From: Armigeres subalbatus
Lineage: Eukaryota > Arthropoda > Insecta > Diptera > Culicidae
Assembly: GCF_024139115.2 (NCBI RefSeq)
Contig: NC_085141.1
Coordinates: 382,808,144 to 382,872,143, forward strand
DNA length: 64,000 bases
Reading direction: 5' to 3'
In this document: in pieces, positions 22,825 through 31,756 of the stretch
Layout of the letters: the number at the start of each line of letters is the position of its first letter
How positions within the stretch are numbered: the first letter of the stretch is position 1
Program-made: the position numbers and the translations under genes
Notes under the pieces: model-generated
Database searches by the model: none
Seen by the model: the letters and a program-made list of their open reading frames with translations, nothing else
What the model was told of the DNA's origin: nothing

Positions 22825-23065
22825 TTTTCGGGGATTTGTTACATTCGGGGAAATGTTACATTCGGGGAATTGTTACATTCGGGGAAATTGCATTCGGGGA
22901 ATTGTTACATTCGGGGAAATTGCATTCGGGAAAATTGCATTCGGGGAATTGGTTTTCGGGGAATTGTCGTACAATCTACCTATACATATGTAGACGAAGA
23001 ATCAAAAGGAATAAATTTTGGCTGTACGACCTTCTCAAATGTTGGTCTAGAAGTGATAAATTCTC
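22825..23065 (+). repeat. CATTCGGGGAAATGTTA minisatellite element, copy 2
   Basis: About nine units of CATTCGGGGAAATTG/CATTCGGGGAATTGTTA (22830-22968) are followed by a flank (22969-23060) that matches the complement of 17115-17214, including GTCGTACAATC and GGAATAAATTTTGGCTGT. The frames through this region share a short YICRRRI-like stretch with the other copy but differ in phase, so coding is unlikely. Confidence 0.82.
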
Positions 23066-23599
23066 GCGTCTTGGTTCGATACGTTAATGATTTATTTTTG
23101 GGCGACCCCAATTTACCCCTTTTAATGTGACAAACGGGTAACGATATCATTTGGAGATTTTACGCATGGCGCAGTAATGTGACGCGTGGCCGCTGCGGTT
23201 GATGGCAAATACAACAACGATAAACGGTTTCCTTTCGCGTGAGATACATGTGTCTCTCGATTGCATGAGAGATTGGATAAAAACCGTTGATTCGTTCACA
23301 AGCCAATCGCTGCCGCATGAAATATGCGGGTGGCTGCGGTCACATTTTGATATTTTAGGTACGTGCCGCTACGATGCCAGATCGTTATCTTGAAAGGTAA
23401 ACCTCAGACGGTTCAGTTTTGTGGCACAGTATCTTGCATAATCGCATCTCGAGATTTGTGCGTGGAAAATTAAATTTCTGCGTATTCGAGAAATATGTCA
23501 GAATTGTTGAGTTGTATTCCAGATCAGGAGATACCTATCTGTAATTTAGTATTTTTAATTAATGAGGCTTAGGCCTAATAGGTAAGTCCGTCGGAGCTG
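23066..23599. other. Unique-looking block of intermediate GC
   Basis: Around 23160-23400 the sequence is GC-richer and shows no repeat signature. It may be single-copy host DNA. No gene model is supported. Confidence 0.35.
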
Positions 23600-23765
23600 C
23601 AGCCTCCACCAACAAGCTATCATAAGAAAATTATTTTGAGCTTTTAGTGGAATGTCTTTACTTGTCATAAGACGAGTTCGTACTATCGCATTAACTCCAT
23701 CACTTGACTGTAACTTTAACAGATACGTGTTTCGACCTCAACAGTAAGGCCATCTCGTACTTGAG
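23600..23765. repeat. Decayed half-copy of the 20.7-kb palindromic MITE
   Basis: Words TAAGACGAGTTCGTACT, CAGATACGTGTTTCGACC and TCTCGTACTTGA follow the same order as one arm of 20714-20981, with many substitutions. Confidence 0.5.
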
Positions 23766-24195
23766 CAAAGATAAAACGCACCGTTCACGTCCATTTACTT
23801 TTGGGGATTAAGATTTTATTTGCGCAACTGTTACAAGCTAAAATACATCATCGGCCTGTGTGGCGGTTAAAAACAAACGTTCACTTATAGAAAATACTTT
23901 TTTGTCTTTCAGGCCGAGGCCTGCTAGTCTCTTATAGAAAATATTGAATCTTGCGGCAATTGTAAGTGTCTGTATTGTCATCTTTCCAGCCATCTTGGAA
24001 ACATATTTACAAATTGAATTTTAATTTAGCAAAACAATATTGAATTAAGGGTCCAGTCAAATTTTCAATACGTTTAACTACAATAATTTGTTAAGTTAAT
24101 AATCTGTCATTGAAAGCAACAATTATTAGGTGAGATATTACTTGAAAATCAATTTTAATGACTGCTAAAAATTAAAAATTAAATTTTTGTGATGT
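23766..24195. other. AT-rich sequence without recognisable feature
   Basis: Nothing identified. Confidence 0.35.
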
Positions 24196-24650
24196 TTTGA
24201 GTTTCAGCTAATTATATCGATTATGGTTCAACAAGATCTCGTGATCCAGATCTCAATCAGTGAGCACAACGCCGCGGCTGGAGACATCCGGCTTCGGCAT
24301 CGCGATACAAACACATCGTTGCAAAACATGTAATAATTACATTCACATTCCACGCCGTTCGGTCACTGGTCTCTTGGTCGCATTTATAAACGATCCTCCA
24401 CCTCAACAGCACCCAAACGGAGGCAAGTAGACCCATTCACGATCTTCGTATCGCTACAATTCGCCTAATTTCGCCAAACGGCAATTGAAGTTACGCCGCG
24501 TGCTCGGCCCCGGTGGTGGTCTCTGAGAAATCGATCACTACCACTCAGGGAGTGCTGCAAGGAAATTGAAAAACACTTCACACTTATTGCGGTCCCTTTC
24601 GATGTGCATTGGAGAGCTAATTATTGCCGCGGATGACTGTAGGAGTAAAT
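24196..24650. other. GC-rich unique-looking island
   Basis: A 450-bp block of balanced GC with no tandem or inverted repeats. It contains a TATA-like TTTATAAACGA at about 24383-24393 after the word CACTGGTCTCTTGGTCG. It could be a host promoter or regulatory segment or an unrecognised old element. No associated ORF supports a gene. Confidence 0.3.
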
Positions 24651-24900
24651 AGCAATGGCACCTTGGCTTACGCACGTGCAGACAAATATGTTACGCGTGC
24701 ATTTGCAAACATATGAAAATCGTTCAGATAAAATATGGTACTTGAACCAGCTATTGAAGTTTGAAATACAGTCGGGTCTCATAGTTTACGGATTTCTTTT
24801 ACACGAACTCGTGTCACAGCATACATAAAGCGTTTTAGATTTTGTCTGATCGACGGACTAGCTTTAGTTGCTTACTTGACTTAAAGCACGTTATGGGAAT

Positions 24901-25098
24901 ACACCAGATTCTTTTTTTTACACGGGGGATGCGTTCCGTGTGAAAAAAGTTTTCAGTTCATATTTTGAAAATCCGTGTAAAAAAGTTTTATGATTTCTCG
25001 ACGAATCATGCAAAATGGAGCAACTTTGCAAAAATATTGTATGGGACTTTTTTTACACGGGCGTGTAATTAAAATCCGTGTGAAAACAGAATCGGGTG
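24901..25098. mobile_element. MITE with CACCAGATTCT-type ends
   Basis: The edges CACCAGATTCTTTTTTTTAC and CCGTGTGAAAACAGAATCGG are imperfect complements, and internal TTTACACGG/CCGTGTAAAA words repeat in both orientations. Non-coding. Confidence 0.55.
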
Positions 25099-26100
25099 TA
25101 CACTATTAAGCGAGATCAGACTGTAAACAAATATTAAACGATTCATCATTTTCAAAGGCCGTGTAAATTAGATTCGAGTTTAATATGTAATAATCGATTA
25201 TAGAGAGTCTCCAGATCGACTAGTGATATTTGTCAATCCCGGTGGCATCGAGTTAAATTCCCATCCTAGCATTTTTTCGAGTTCTTAAGTACAGTTAGAG
25301 AGCATTGCGCACTGAAGAGCATGTGCATGGTGAAAATTGCGTAGGTACCTTTCAACCTTCGCTAATCGGTTCGAGTCCCGCGTTATTGATGAGAAAATGT
25401 GAATGAAATTGTTTCCCTTAACTCTAGAATTTTAAGTTTAAGTTTTTAATTCAGTTGAATACAATTCACAAGTTTAACGTGTTTTACTTGAGAAAAGTGA
25501 GTTGAATGAAGGTGTTTAGACATTCAATTCATGTTCAAGTCAAGCAACTTGCTCAAGTCCATTGCTTACTCTAAACTTAACATAAGGGTTACAATTATTG
25601 TTCTTATCAAAGCACTTATCGGTGAGTTTTTCTTGCAAAACGATCACGGCCAACGAGCATTCACCACTATGCTCAATGGATAATCTAGCCAAAGCTTACC
25701 ATTCACGTGTTTGAATAAGTTTTCTTCACGCATATTTGAATATAACCATGTTGGTTGGTTGATTGAAAATCAGCAACCATAGCATTATTGGTTTGTTTGC
25801 AACTGCAGAAAAGCGAACAGCAACAAATTATGTTTCAATGGAGACGAGCGATTCTCATCGATTGGATGAATTTATCATTCCATCGGAGCACGAGCTCGAG
25901 CTGATCAAAACGAGGAGCAGCCAACCTTCGGCTGCGGCAGAGAAGAGATACCGCACCAGCACATAACATTTCAATTTAGGAATTTTGAGAAATTATACAA
26001 ATTTCATCACGCATTTCAAATGCCCGTCTACTGCGTAAATATAGTTGTGAGATTTATCTAGCAACATAACCATTTTCAGAAACGGAGTTCCACTTTGGTC
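25099..26100. other. Mixed sequence with a lone B-box-like motif
   Basis: At about 25367 GGTTCGAGTCCCGC matches the T-loop/B-box of tRNA genes, with no convincing A-box or cloverleaf upstream. It may be the last trace of a SINE head. A 67-codon frame at 25763-25966 shows no domain. Confidence 0.3.
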
Positions 26101-27129
26101 TAAATGGCGGAAAATGTCTGGTGTCATATGATTATAATTGCGGTAGGAGTGACATATGCCAGAGCATTATAGTAATAATTTAGGGCGTTGTTTGTAGGGT
26201 AATCCGCTTATTAGTTGATTTGTGCGCGAGTGACTGTCCATTGATGCAACACGTCGACCCGCAAAAATGGCCGCAATGTGGCGATTTCAATCGCAGTTAA
26301 GCGGCGAACTTTCAACTCCACACGGCATTATAGTTTATCAGATTTGACTTGTGATTTATGAATTGTTCTAGTTTATAACTGTCACGTCGAAGGCCTAGAG
26401 TTGTCGAGTCTGCCAGATATTTGCATAAATTTTATGCGTGTGCGATTTGCTATCAGGGATCAATCAAAACGAGACTATTATAAAAAAAAAATTAACTACC
26501 CGATCCGTATGCCATACCACCAAAAGAAATGTTTTCAGTTTGTACAGGCACACATCTACGAGTTAAATTTGACAAATGTTCAAAACCTCTCAGTTCCATA
26601 ATACACAAAAAGGAAATATAGGAAAATCTCTAATTAATCGAAGCGAAGTGAAGAATCATTTTCAATTTTACATAGTAAGATATTATAAAAATTAGACACA
26701 ATAGAATTCATAATTGAACGTAAAACTCGGTAACAGAATGTGTAGAAAAACGCAATTTTAAGTTTTTATGATGTGAATGATAAAATCATTGAAATTTCAA
26801 TTCATTATATCTTTATTTTACATGGTTCTATCACAAACCTTGGTGAGTGAGCACGTGGCTGTCAGAACAAATCAAAACAAACTTCATTGCACTTCATGCA
26901 AACCGCAGCTGGTACCTATTTTATTCATAAAAGCATCAACCAAAATGGATATGGCCTTTATGACGCTGAATTTCATCGCTTTAACTCTATGTTTTTTTGG
27001 TTTATTCTGACGAAAAATCTGTAATTCTGTAGTTTGTTTGGAGAAGACGTTAGATATGAAAAGCACCTTCTTTTGAGAAAATCTTTGAAATGATTAATCC
27101 ACCTAAAAGTGAGATACAAATTTTAGTTA
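26101..27129. other. Unique-looking sequence, no gene recognised
   Basis: 26140-26360 is GC-richer with no repeat signature; the rest is AT-rich. The 77-codon frame at 26777-27010 is hydrophobic and unrecognised. Confidence 0.35.
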
Positions 27130-27957
27130 TCCATCCAAACCGGTTAAAAGCATGGTGTCTTAAGAAAAGTTGTAGCGGATGGTACAGGGGTTGGACAAAA
27201 TGATCGGAACAGACAAAAATTTATCAAAATTCAAATGACCATAATTCCGTGATTTGCATTTAGACAACCCAATTTACGATGAAAAACTTTGATACTCATT
27301 CAGATCATGAAGAATTTAATACATACACAGAAAAAAATATGAAAAATAAACAGCGCGTTAAAATTTGACTGCAGAAATTTACGCTTTTCTACGCTGAAAT
27401 GGTCCTCTTCCTAACAAGATTGCTTACAACTTGTATGCAATATTGACGATTCAAGTCAAATATTTCATACATTTAGGCTATATCCCATGTGGAATTACGC
27501 TAATAATGGCGTTCCATTTATGTGCATGATTTTTAGCGTAAATTTCAGTGGATTTTTATATCTGTGTAATATTTTGCAGAAAACCGCGAGAAGATTGATG
27601 TTTACCCGGCGAAGTTATTAACATTTCTCTGAAGTGGGGTTTGAACAAATTTCGTTTCTTTTACCTTTGAATAGAAATAAATTCACCCATACATCACTTC
27701 AGTAAAATGCTAATATCTTTGCCTAATAAACTCTAATTTTGCGGTTTTCAGCATAAGATTCTGTATTCTACCAGAACTGACTATGAGTATCATAGTTTTT
27801 CATCGTAAATTGGGTCGTCTAAATGCAAATCACTGTTTTTGGATGTTTCTTCGGACGAGTTTAGTAACGTCTAATATTTAACCGATTTGGATGAAATTTT
27901 GTCCAGAACATCAGGACATCAAATAGAACCTAATAAGAAGGCGGCCCATAAAAAAAA
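27130..27957. mobile_element. Foldback MITE copy B, interrupted
   Basis: This is a diverged copy of the 11573-12255 foldback. Shared ordered segments include AAAACCGCGAGAAGATT, GAAATTTGTTC complement words, TGAGTATCATAGTT and GTCCAGAACATCAGG. The left terminus is lost, the right half reaches about 27957, and a TA-flanked MITE (27326-27566) has inserted. Confidence 0.78.
27326..27566. mobile_element. TA-flanked MITE nested in foldback copy B
   Basis: A 241-bp insert with CACAGA...TCTGTG ends is flanked by TA on both sides (27324-27325 and 27567-27568). It is absent from the equivalent site in foldback copy A, confirming it as an insertion. Confidence 0.78.
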
Positions 27958-27989
27958 TAATATGCAGCTTAACTTTGTTTGATATTTTA

Positions 27990-28270
27990 GGTTCTCCAAA
28001 TTATTCTGGAGTTCAGATCAATTGGTCTATCAGCTCAACTACGCCTGGTATCAAACAGAAATTAGCTCAGCATATGCATCAAACTAATTTGAACTGCACA
28101 TAATACGCAAAAGCTCTAGGGATCTTCATGGACATGCTGGGTTAATTTCAGTTGGAAACCAGGCGTAGTTGACCTGGTAGACCAATTGATCTTAACAGAA
28201 AAATTTGGGAAACTTAGAACATTTGCAATCTGCATCAAATATATTTGAAGTGAACATAATACACACATTT
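27990..28270. repeat. Inverted and direct repeat block
   Basis: AGATCAATTGGTCTATCAGC...CGCCTGG (28015-28055) pairs with CCAGGCGTAGTTGACCTGG...AATTGATCT (28158-28195). The outer part GCATCAAACTAATTTGAACT (28075) is repeated directly at about 28232. Probably a composite MITE; the ends are unclear. Confidence 0.62.
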
Positions 28271-28481
28271 GCTTACTTACTTGGTGGGTAAATCTACGCC
28301 GAATGGAGCATCCTCCGGCACGCATATTTGCAAATTTATTTAATTATACGGATATGATGGAACTTTCATGAAAAGTTTAGTCATCAAAAACATTTTTGCA
28401 CAAATGTACCATGCGTCTCCATATGCTTTTACATTTATATTTTGTATTGTTGAACATTTTTGCAATACATATCTCTACCTA

Positions 28482-28700
28482 CCGTCGTGCGGGGCTTCTT
28501 TTGATTCCGGGGGCTACTTTGGATTTTTTGAAAAAAATAAACGGAAAAAATACCAAATTTGAAACAGAAAGTTGCCATCCAACTATAAACAAGACACCCG
28601 ATTGGTGATAATGACAATTTTATAGTAATTTTCGTTATAATTCTTGTTTTAAAATGTCCAAAGTAGCCCCTGATTTTTCAAAAGAAGCCCCGCACGACGG
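28482..28700. mobile_element. TA-flanked MITE, CCGTCGTGCGGGG ends
   Basis: A 219-bp element whose ends CCGTCGTGCGGGGCTTCTTT and its complement pair over about 45 bp. TA flanks both ends (28480-28481 and 28701-28702). Non-coding. Confidence 0.88.
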
Positions 28701-28944
28701 TACCGTTTCCCCTAGGAGGCTCTTTTTGCCTGAAAATACTCGTGGGGCCATACAGATGACGTAATAACTTGGCATTTTAACTAATATAAACCTGCAATCA
28801 TGAGAACATAAAAATAACTTCAACGTCATCCCTAGCAGCACACATATTTCACATCGGTTACTGCAACTCATATGTGACCAAATTTAGTCGCAATCAAGTT
28901 GCTGTAACCAGATTTGCCTGACTTGTGCTGCTCGGGATTTAACT

Positions 28945-29505
28945 TACTTACTTATGGATCCTGTACACCTTCGGTGGTGCAAAGGGCCGACTTGAAAGAT
29001 CTCCATCCTGAGCGTTGCCCGGCTATCGCTTTAACCTGTTGCCAGGTTAGATTTCGGTCGACTTCTTTTATTTCTTTATTGAGGCTTCGCCGCCACGAGC
29101 CTCTAGGTCTGCCTCTGCTGCGATGTCCCGCTGGGTTCCAGTCTAATGCTTGTTTACACATTTTGTTTCCGCCCCTACGGAGAGTGTTGCCGACCCAGCC
29201 CCACTTCCGAACCCGAATTTCTGCCGGCCTCTGGTGACAACGACGATGGAGCTCGTTGTTTGAGATCCAGTTGTGAGGCCACCAGACCCGAATTATATAT
29301 CTGTTTTTCCAGATGTTTCTTAAACTCGCAAAGGCAGCCCTTGCTTTCTTGCTCCGTGCGCCTATGTCGATCTTGGTACCGCCGTCTGACGCCATTTGGC
29401 TACCAAGATATTAGAAGCTTCCAACATTCTCCACTGGTTGCCCGGCTACTGTGAAATTGGAAGGAGTCACCGTGTTTACATCCAACGATTTGGTTTTGTT
29501 AAGAA
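28945..29505 (-). pseudogene. LINE ORF2 C-terminal remnant
   Basis: A minus-strand 147-codon frame (28952-29395) holds the characteristic tail of an endonuclease-RT LINE: GGTKIDIGARSKKARAAFASL, then VWWPHNWISNNELHRRCHQR, GWVGNTLRRGGNK, and ALDWNPAGHRSRGRPRGSWR. Upstream in the same direction are residues matching VAGQPVENVGSF, then a stop and YLGS. Relative to related tails, the segment between NIWKN and the WWPHNW box is missing, so it carries an internal deletion. The 5' part of the element is absent. It shares its tail type with the LINE at 31757-33836. Confidence 0.82.
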
Positions 29506-29780
29506 AATTATTTTGAGCTTTTTAGTGCAATTAACTGTGGTGGTTAATTAGGTGCACCCTTCGCTTGGCCCAAGCGTTCCAGTTAGGACGCTCTGAACCT
29601 TTTGGAGGATTGGCTACTAGCACAAAGGACGGATACAGCATGGCGAGGAAAAGTAAAGATGTATCTCAAGCTTGCAAGATTATGTATGAATGAGAACTAC
29701 TTTACATTCCGTGGAAGCTTCTATAAACAAACGAAGGGTGCACCTATGGGAAATTCGCGAATTTTGAGGACAACCTAGAG

Positions 29781-31303
29781 CAGCGATTCTCAACCTTTTT
29801 CTTGAGAGGTACCCCTTCGAACTTTTGCATGATTTGAGGTACCCGCTCCCGAAAGTAGGCTTCCAATCCTCTTGAAAACATAATTCCGAGCCCTTTTGAA
29901 GGGAATCTCCTTTTAGCTTTTAAGTGCCTTTAAAGTAGGCTTCAGCGCCACTTTATTAGAGGCTTCTGAGCAGGCTTCCTCTTGAAAGCAGGCTTACGAG
30001 CCTCTTGAAAGAAGGCAACCTAACCACTTGAAAGGAGGCTTCCGAACCTCTTGAAAAGAGGCTTCCGAACCTCTCGAAAGGAGCTTTCCGATCCTCTTAG
30101 AAAAAGGCTTCAGAGCCTCTTGAAAGGAGGCTTTTAAGCATCTTGAAAGAAGACTTCCAAGCCTCTTGAAAGAAGGCTTCCGAGCCTCTTGAAAGGAGGC
30201 TTCTGAGCCTCTGGGAAGGAGGCTTCCGAGCCTCTTGGAAGGAGGCTTCTGAGCCCCTTGAAAGGATCCTTCCAAGCCTCTTGGAAAGAGGCTTCGGGGC
30301 CTATTGAAAGGAGGCTTCCGAGCCTCTTGAGAGGAGGCTTCCGAGCCTCTTGAGAGGAGGCTTCCGAGCCTCTTGAAAGGAGGCTTCCGAGCCTCTTGAG
30401 AGGAGGCTTCAGAGCCTCTTGAGAGGAGGCTTCCGAGCCTCTTAAAAGAAGGCTTCCGAGCCTCTTGAGAGGAGGCTTCCAAATCTCTTGAGAAGAGGCT
30501 TCCGAGCCTCCTGAGAGGAGGCTTCCGAGCCTCTTGAGAGGAGGCTTCCGAGCCTCTTGAGAGGAGGCTTCCAAACCTCTTGAGAGGAGGCTTCCGAGCC
30601 TCTTGAGAAGAGGCTTCCGAGCCTCTTGAAAGGAGGCTTCCGAGCCTCTTGAAAGGAGACTTTCGAACCTCTTGAAAGGAGGCTTCCGAACCTCTTGAAA
30701 AGAGGCTTCCGAACCTCTTGAAAGGAGCCTTCCGAACCTCTTGAAAGGAGACTTCCGAACCTCTTGAAAGGAGGCTTCCGAACCTCTTGAAAGGAGGCTT
30801 CCGAGCCTCTTGAAAGGAGGCTTCCGAAACTCTTGAAAGGAGGCTTCCGAACCTCTTGAAATGAGGCTTCAGAGCCTCTTGAAAGAAGCAGCATGACCAC
30901 TTGAAAGGAGGCTTCCGAGCCTATTGAAAGAAAGCCTTCCAGCGGCTTGGAGGAAGGCTTCCGAGAGGCGTAAAAGGATGCTTCTAATCCTCTTGCAACG
31001 AAGCAACCGAGTTTTAGTGGAAAAAAATCATTTTGATCATTTGACGTTTTGTTCGTTTGATCTTTTGTTCCGCAGCCCCTACACATATTGTGCTGGTTCT
31101 GTCAATTGGGATTTATTGATCGCATTACATATTATGTACAATATAAATTTTTGAAATATAAAATACACGATTATCAAAACTTTATCAATGACTTTTGATT
31201 GAAATTGTAATATGTCCGCCATTACGCATTTTTGTCCGAGGTACCCCCTAGGGCCAGCGAAGGTACCCCCAGGGGTACATGTACCCCAGGTTGAGAACCG
31301 CTG
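29781..31303. mobile_element. hAT-like minisatellite-carrying element, copy 2
   Basis: A 1523-bp element with ends CAGCGATTCTCAACCT and AGGTTGAGAACCGCTG, flanked by a perfect 8-bp target duplication ACCTAGAG (29773-29780 and 31304-31311). Eight-base duplication plus CAG ends is the hAT signature. The interior is almost entirely the 23-bp minisatellite (29855-31015) plus about 290 bp of right-hand sequence shared with copy 1. There is no transposase, so it must have been moved in trans. Insertion into a Penelope ORF at a now-duplicated 8-mer makes the boundaries unambiguous. Confidence 0.93.
29855..31015. repeat. 23-bp minisatellite, main array (copy 2)
   Basis: About 50 copies of the 23-bp unit GAGGCTTCCGAGCCTCTTGA plus AAG or GAG, with 6-bp inverted arms inside each unit. 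Units between 30300 and 30850 are the most uniform, and edges are degenerate. Minus-strand frames of up to 214 codons (30442-31086) with a 23-residue period (SRGSEASFQEARKPPFKRLG and variants) result from a stop-free 23-bp unit read through all three phases. Confidence 0.95.
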
Positions 31304-31499
31304 ACCTAGAGGAACAAGGAGTACTACCCGAGAAATGGTGGAGATACGTGGACGACATTTTCAGCATTATCAACCGGAAAGATCTACCCAGGATTTCGGA
31401 AGCGATAAACAACGTGCATAAAGACATCAAATTCACCCACGAGGAGGAAAAGGAAGGCAAATTACCTTTCTTGGATCTACTGGTTATCAAGGGAACATA

Positions 31500-31657
31500 T
31501 CTCGCTTAACTTTTCAAAAGGACCTAAGTAACATTTTTTTCATGAATTAATTTGAATAGCGCAATCAACAGACCAACATGAAAGCTTTTGTTGGGGTACT
31601 CGAATTAATTCATGAAATAAAAATGTTACTTAGGTCCTTTTGAAAAGTTAAGCGAGA
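31500..31657. mobile_element. Short palindromic MITE inside the Penelope ORF
   Basis: A 158-bp insert whose ends TCTCGCTTAACTTTTCAAAA and complement pair over about 55 bp. It splits the Penelope reading between LPFLDLLVIKG and LDFEIYRKPTN. The target duplication is unclear. Confidence 0.85.
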
Positions 31658-31756
31658 AATGCAACATTAGACTTCGAAATCTACAGGAAGCCCACCAACA
31701 CCATGAGAGTCATCCCATACACATCAAATCATTCGTATCTGCATAAAATGGCAGCA

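Larger units (their letters stand above)
29596..31756 (+). pseudogene. Penelope-like element reverse transcriptase, broken in three
   Basis: Three islands in order make up part of a Penelope-like RT. At 29602-29763 the reading is LEDWLL...LKLARLCMNENYFTFRGSFY followed by KQTKGAPMGN. At 31304-31499 NLEEQGVLPEKWWRYVDDIFS carries the YVDD catalytic box (31345-31356), followed by INNVHKDIKFTHEEE and LPFLDLLVI. At 31658-31756 it continues LDFEIYRKPTNTMRVIPYTS. The first gap is the hAT-like element 29781-31303, the second a MITE at 31500-31657. A short deletion just before the first insertion removes the residues after MGN and shifts frame. N-terminal RT and the GIY-YIG endonuclease are absent. Confidence 0.9.

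Noticed and set aside
24650..24672. AATGGCACCTTGGCTTA, shared with the SINE at about 563-579 and partly with the LTRs
   Set aside because: Too short and without neighbouring homology; treated as chance or an unresolvable relic.
25340..25385. tRNA gene suggested by GGTTCGAGTCCCGC
   Set aside because: No cloverleaf or A-box could be made from the upstream sequence.
30442..31086. 214-codon minus-strand frame (and others of 146-162 codons at 29994-30574)
   Set aside because: Made entirely of a 23-bp minisatellite that lacks stops in every phase on that strand; there is no unique protein sequence.
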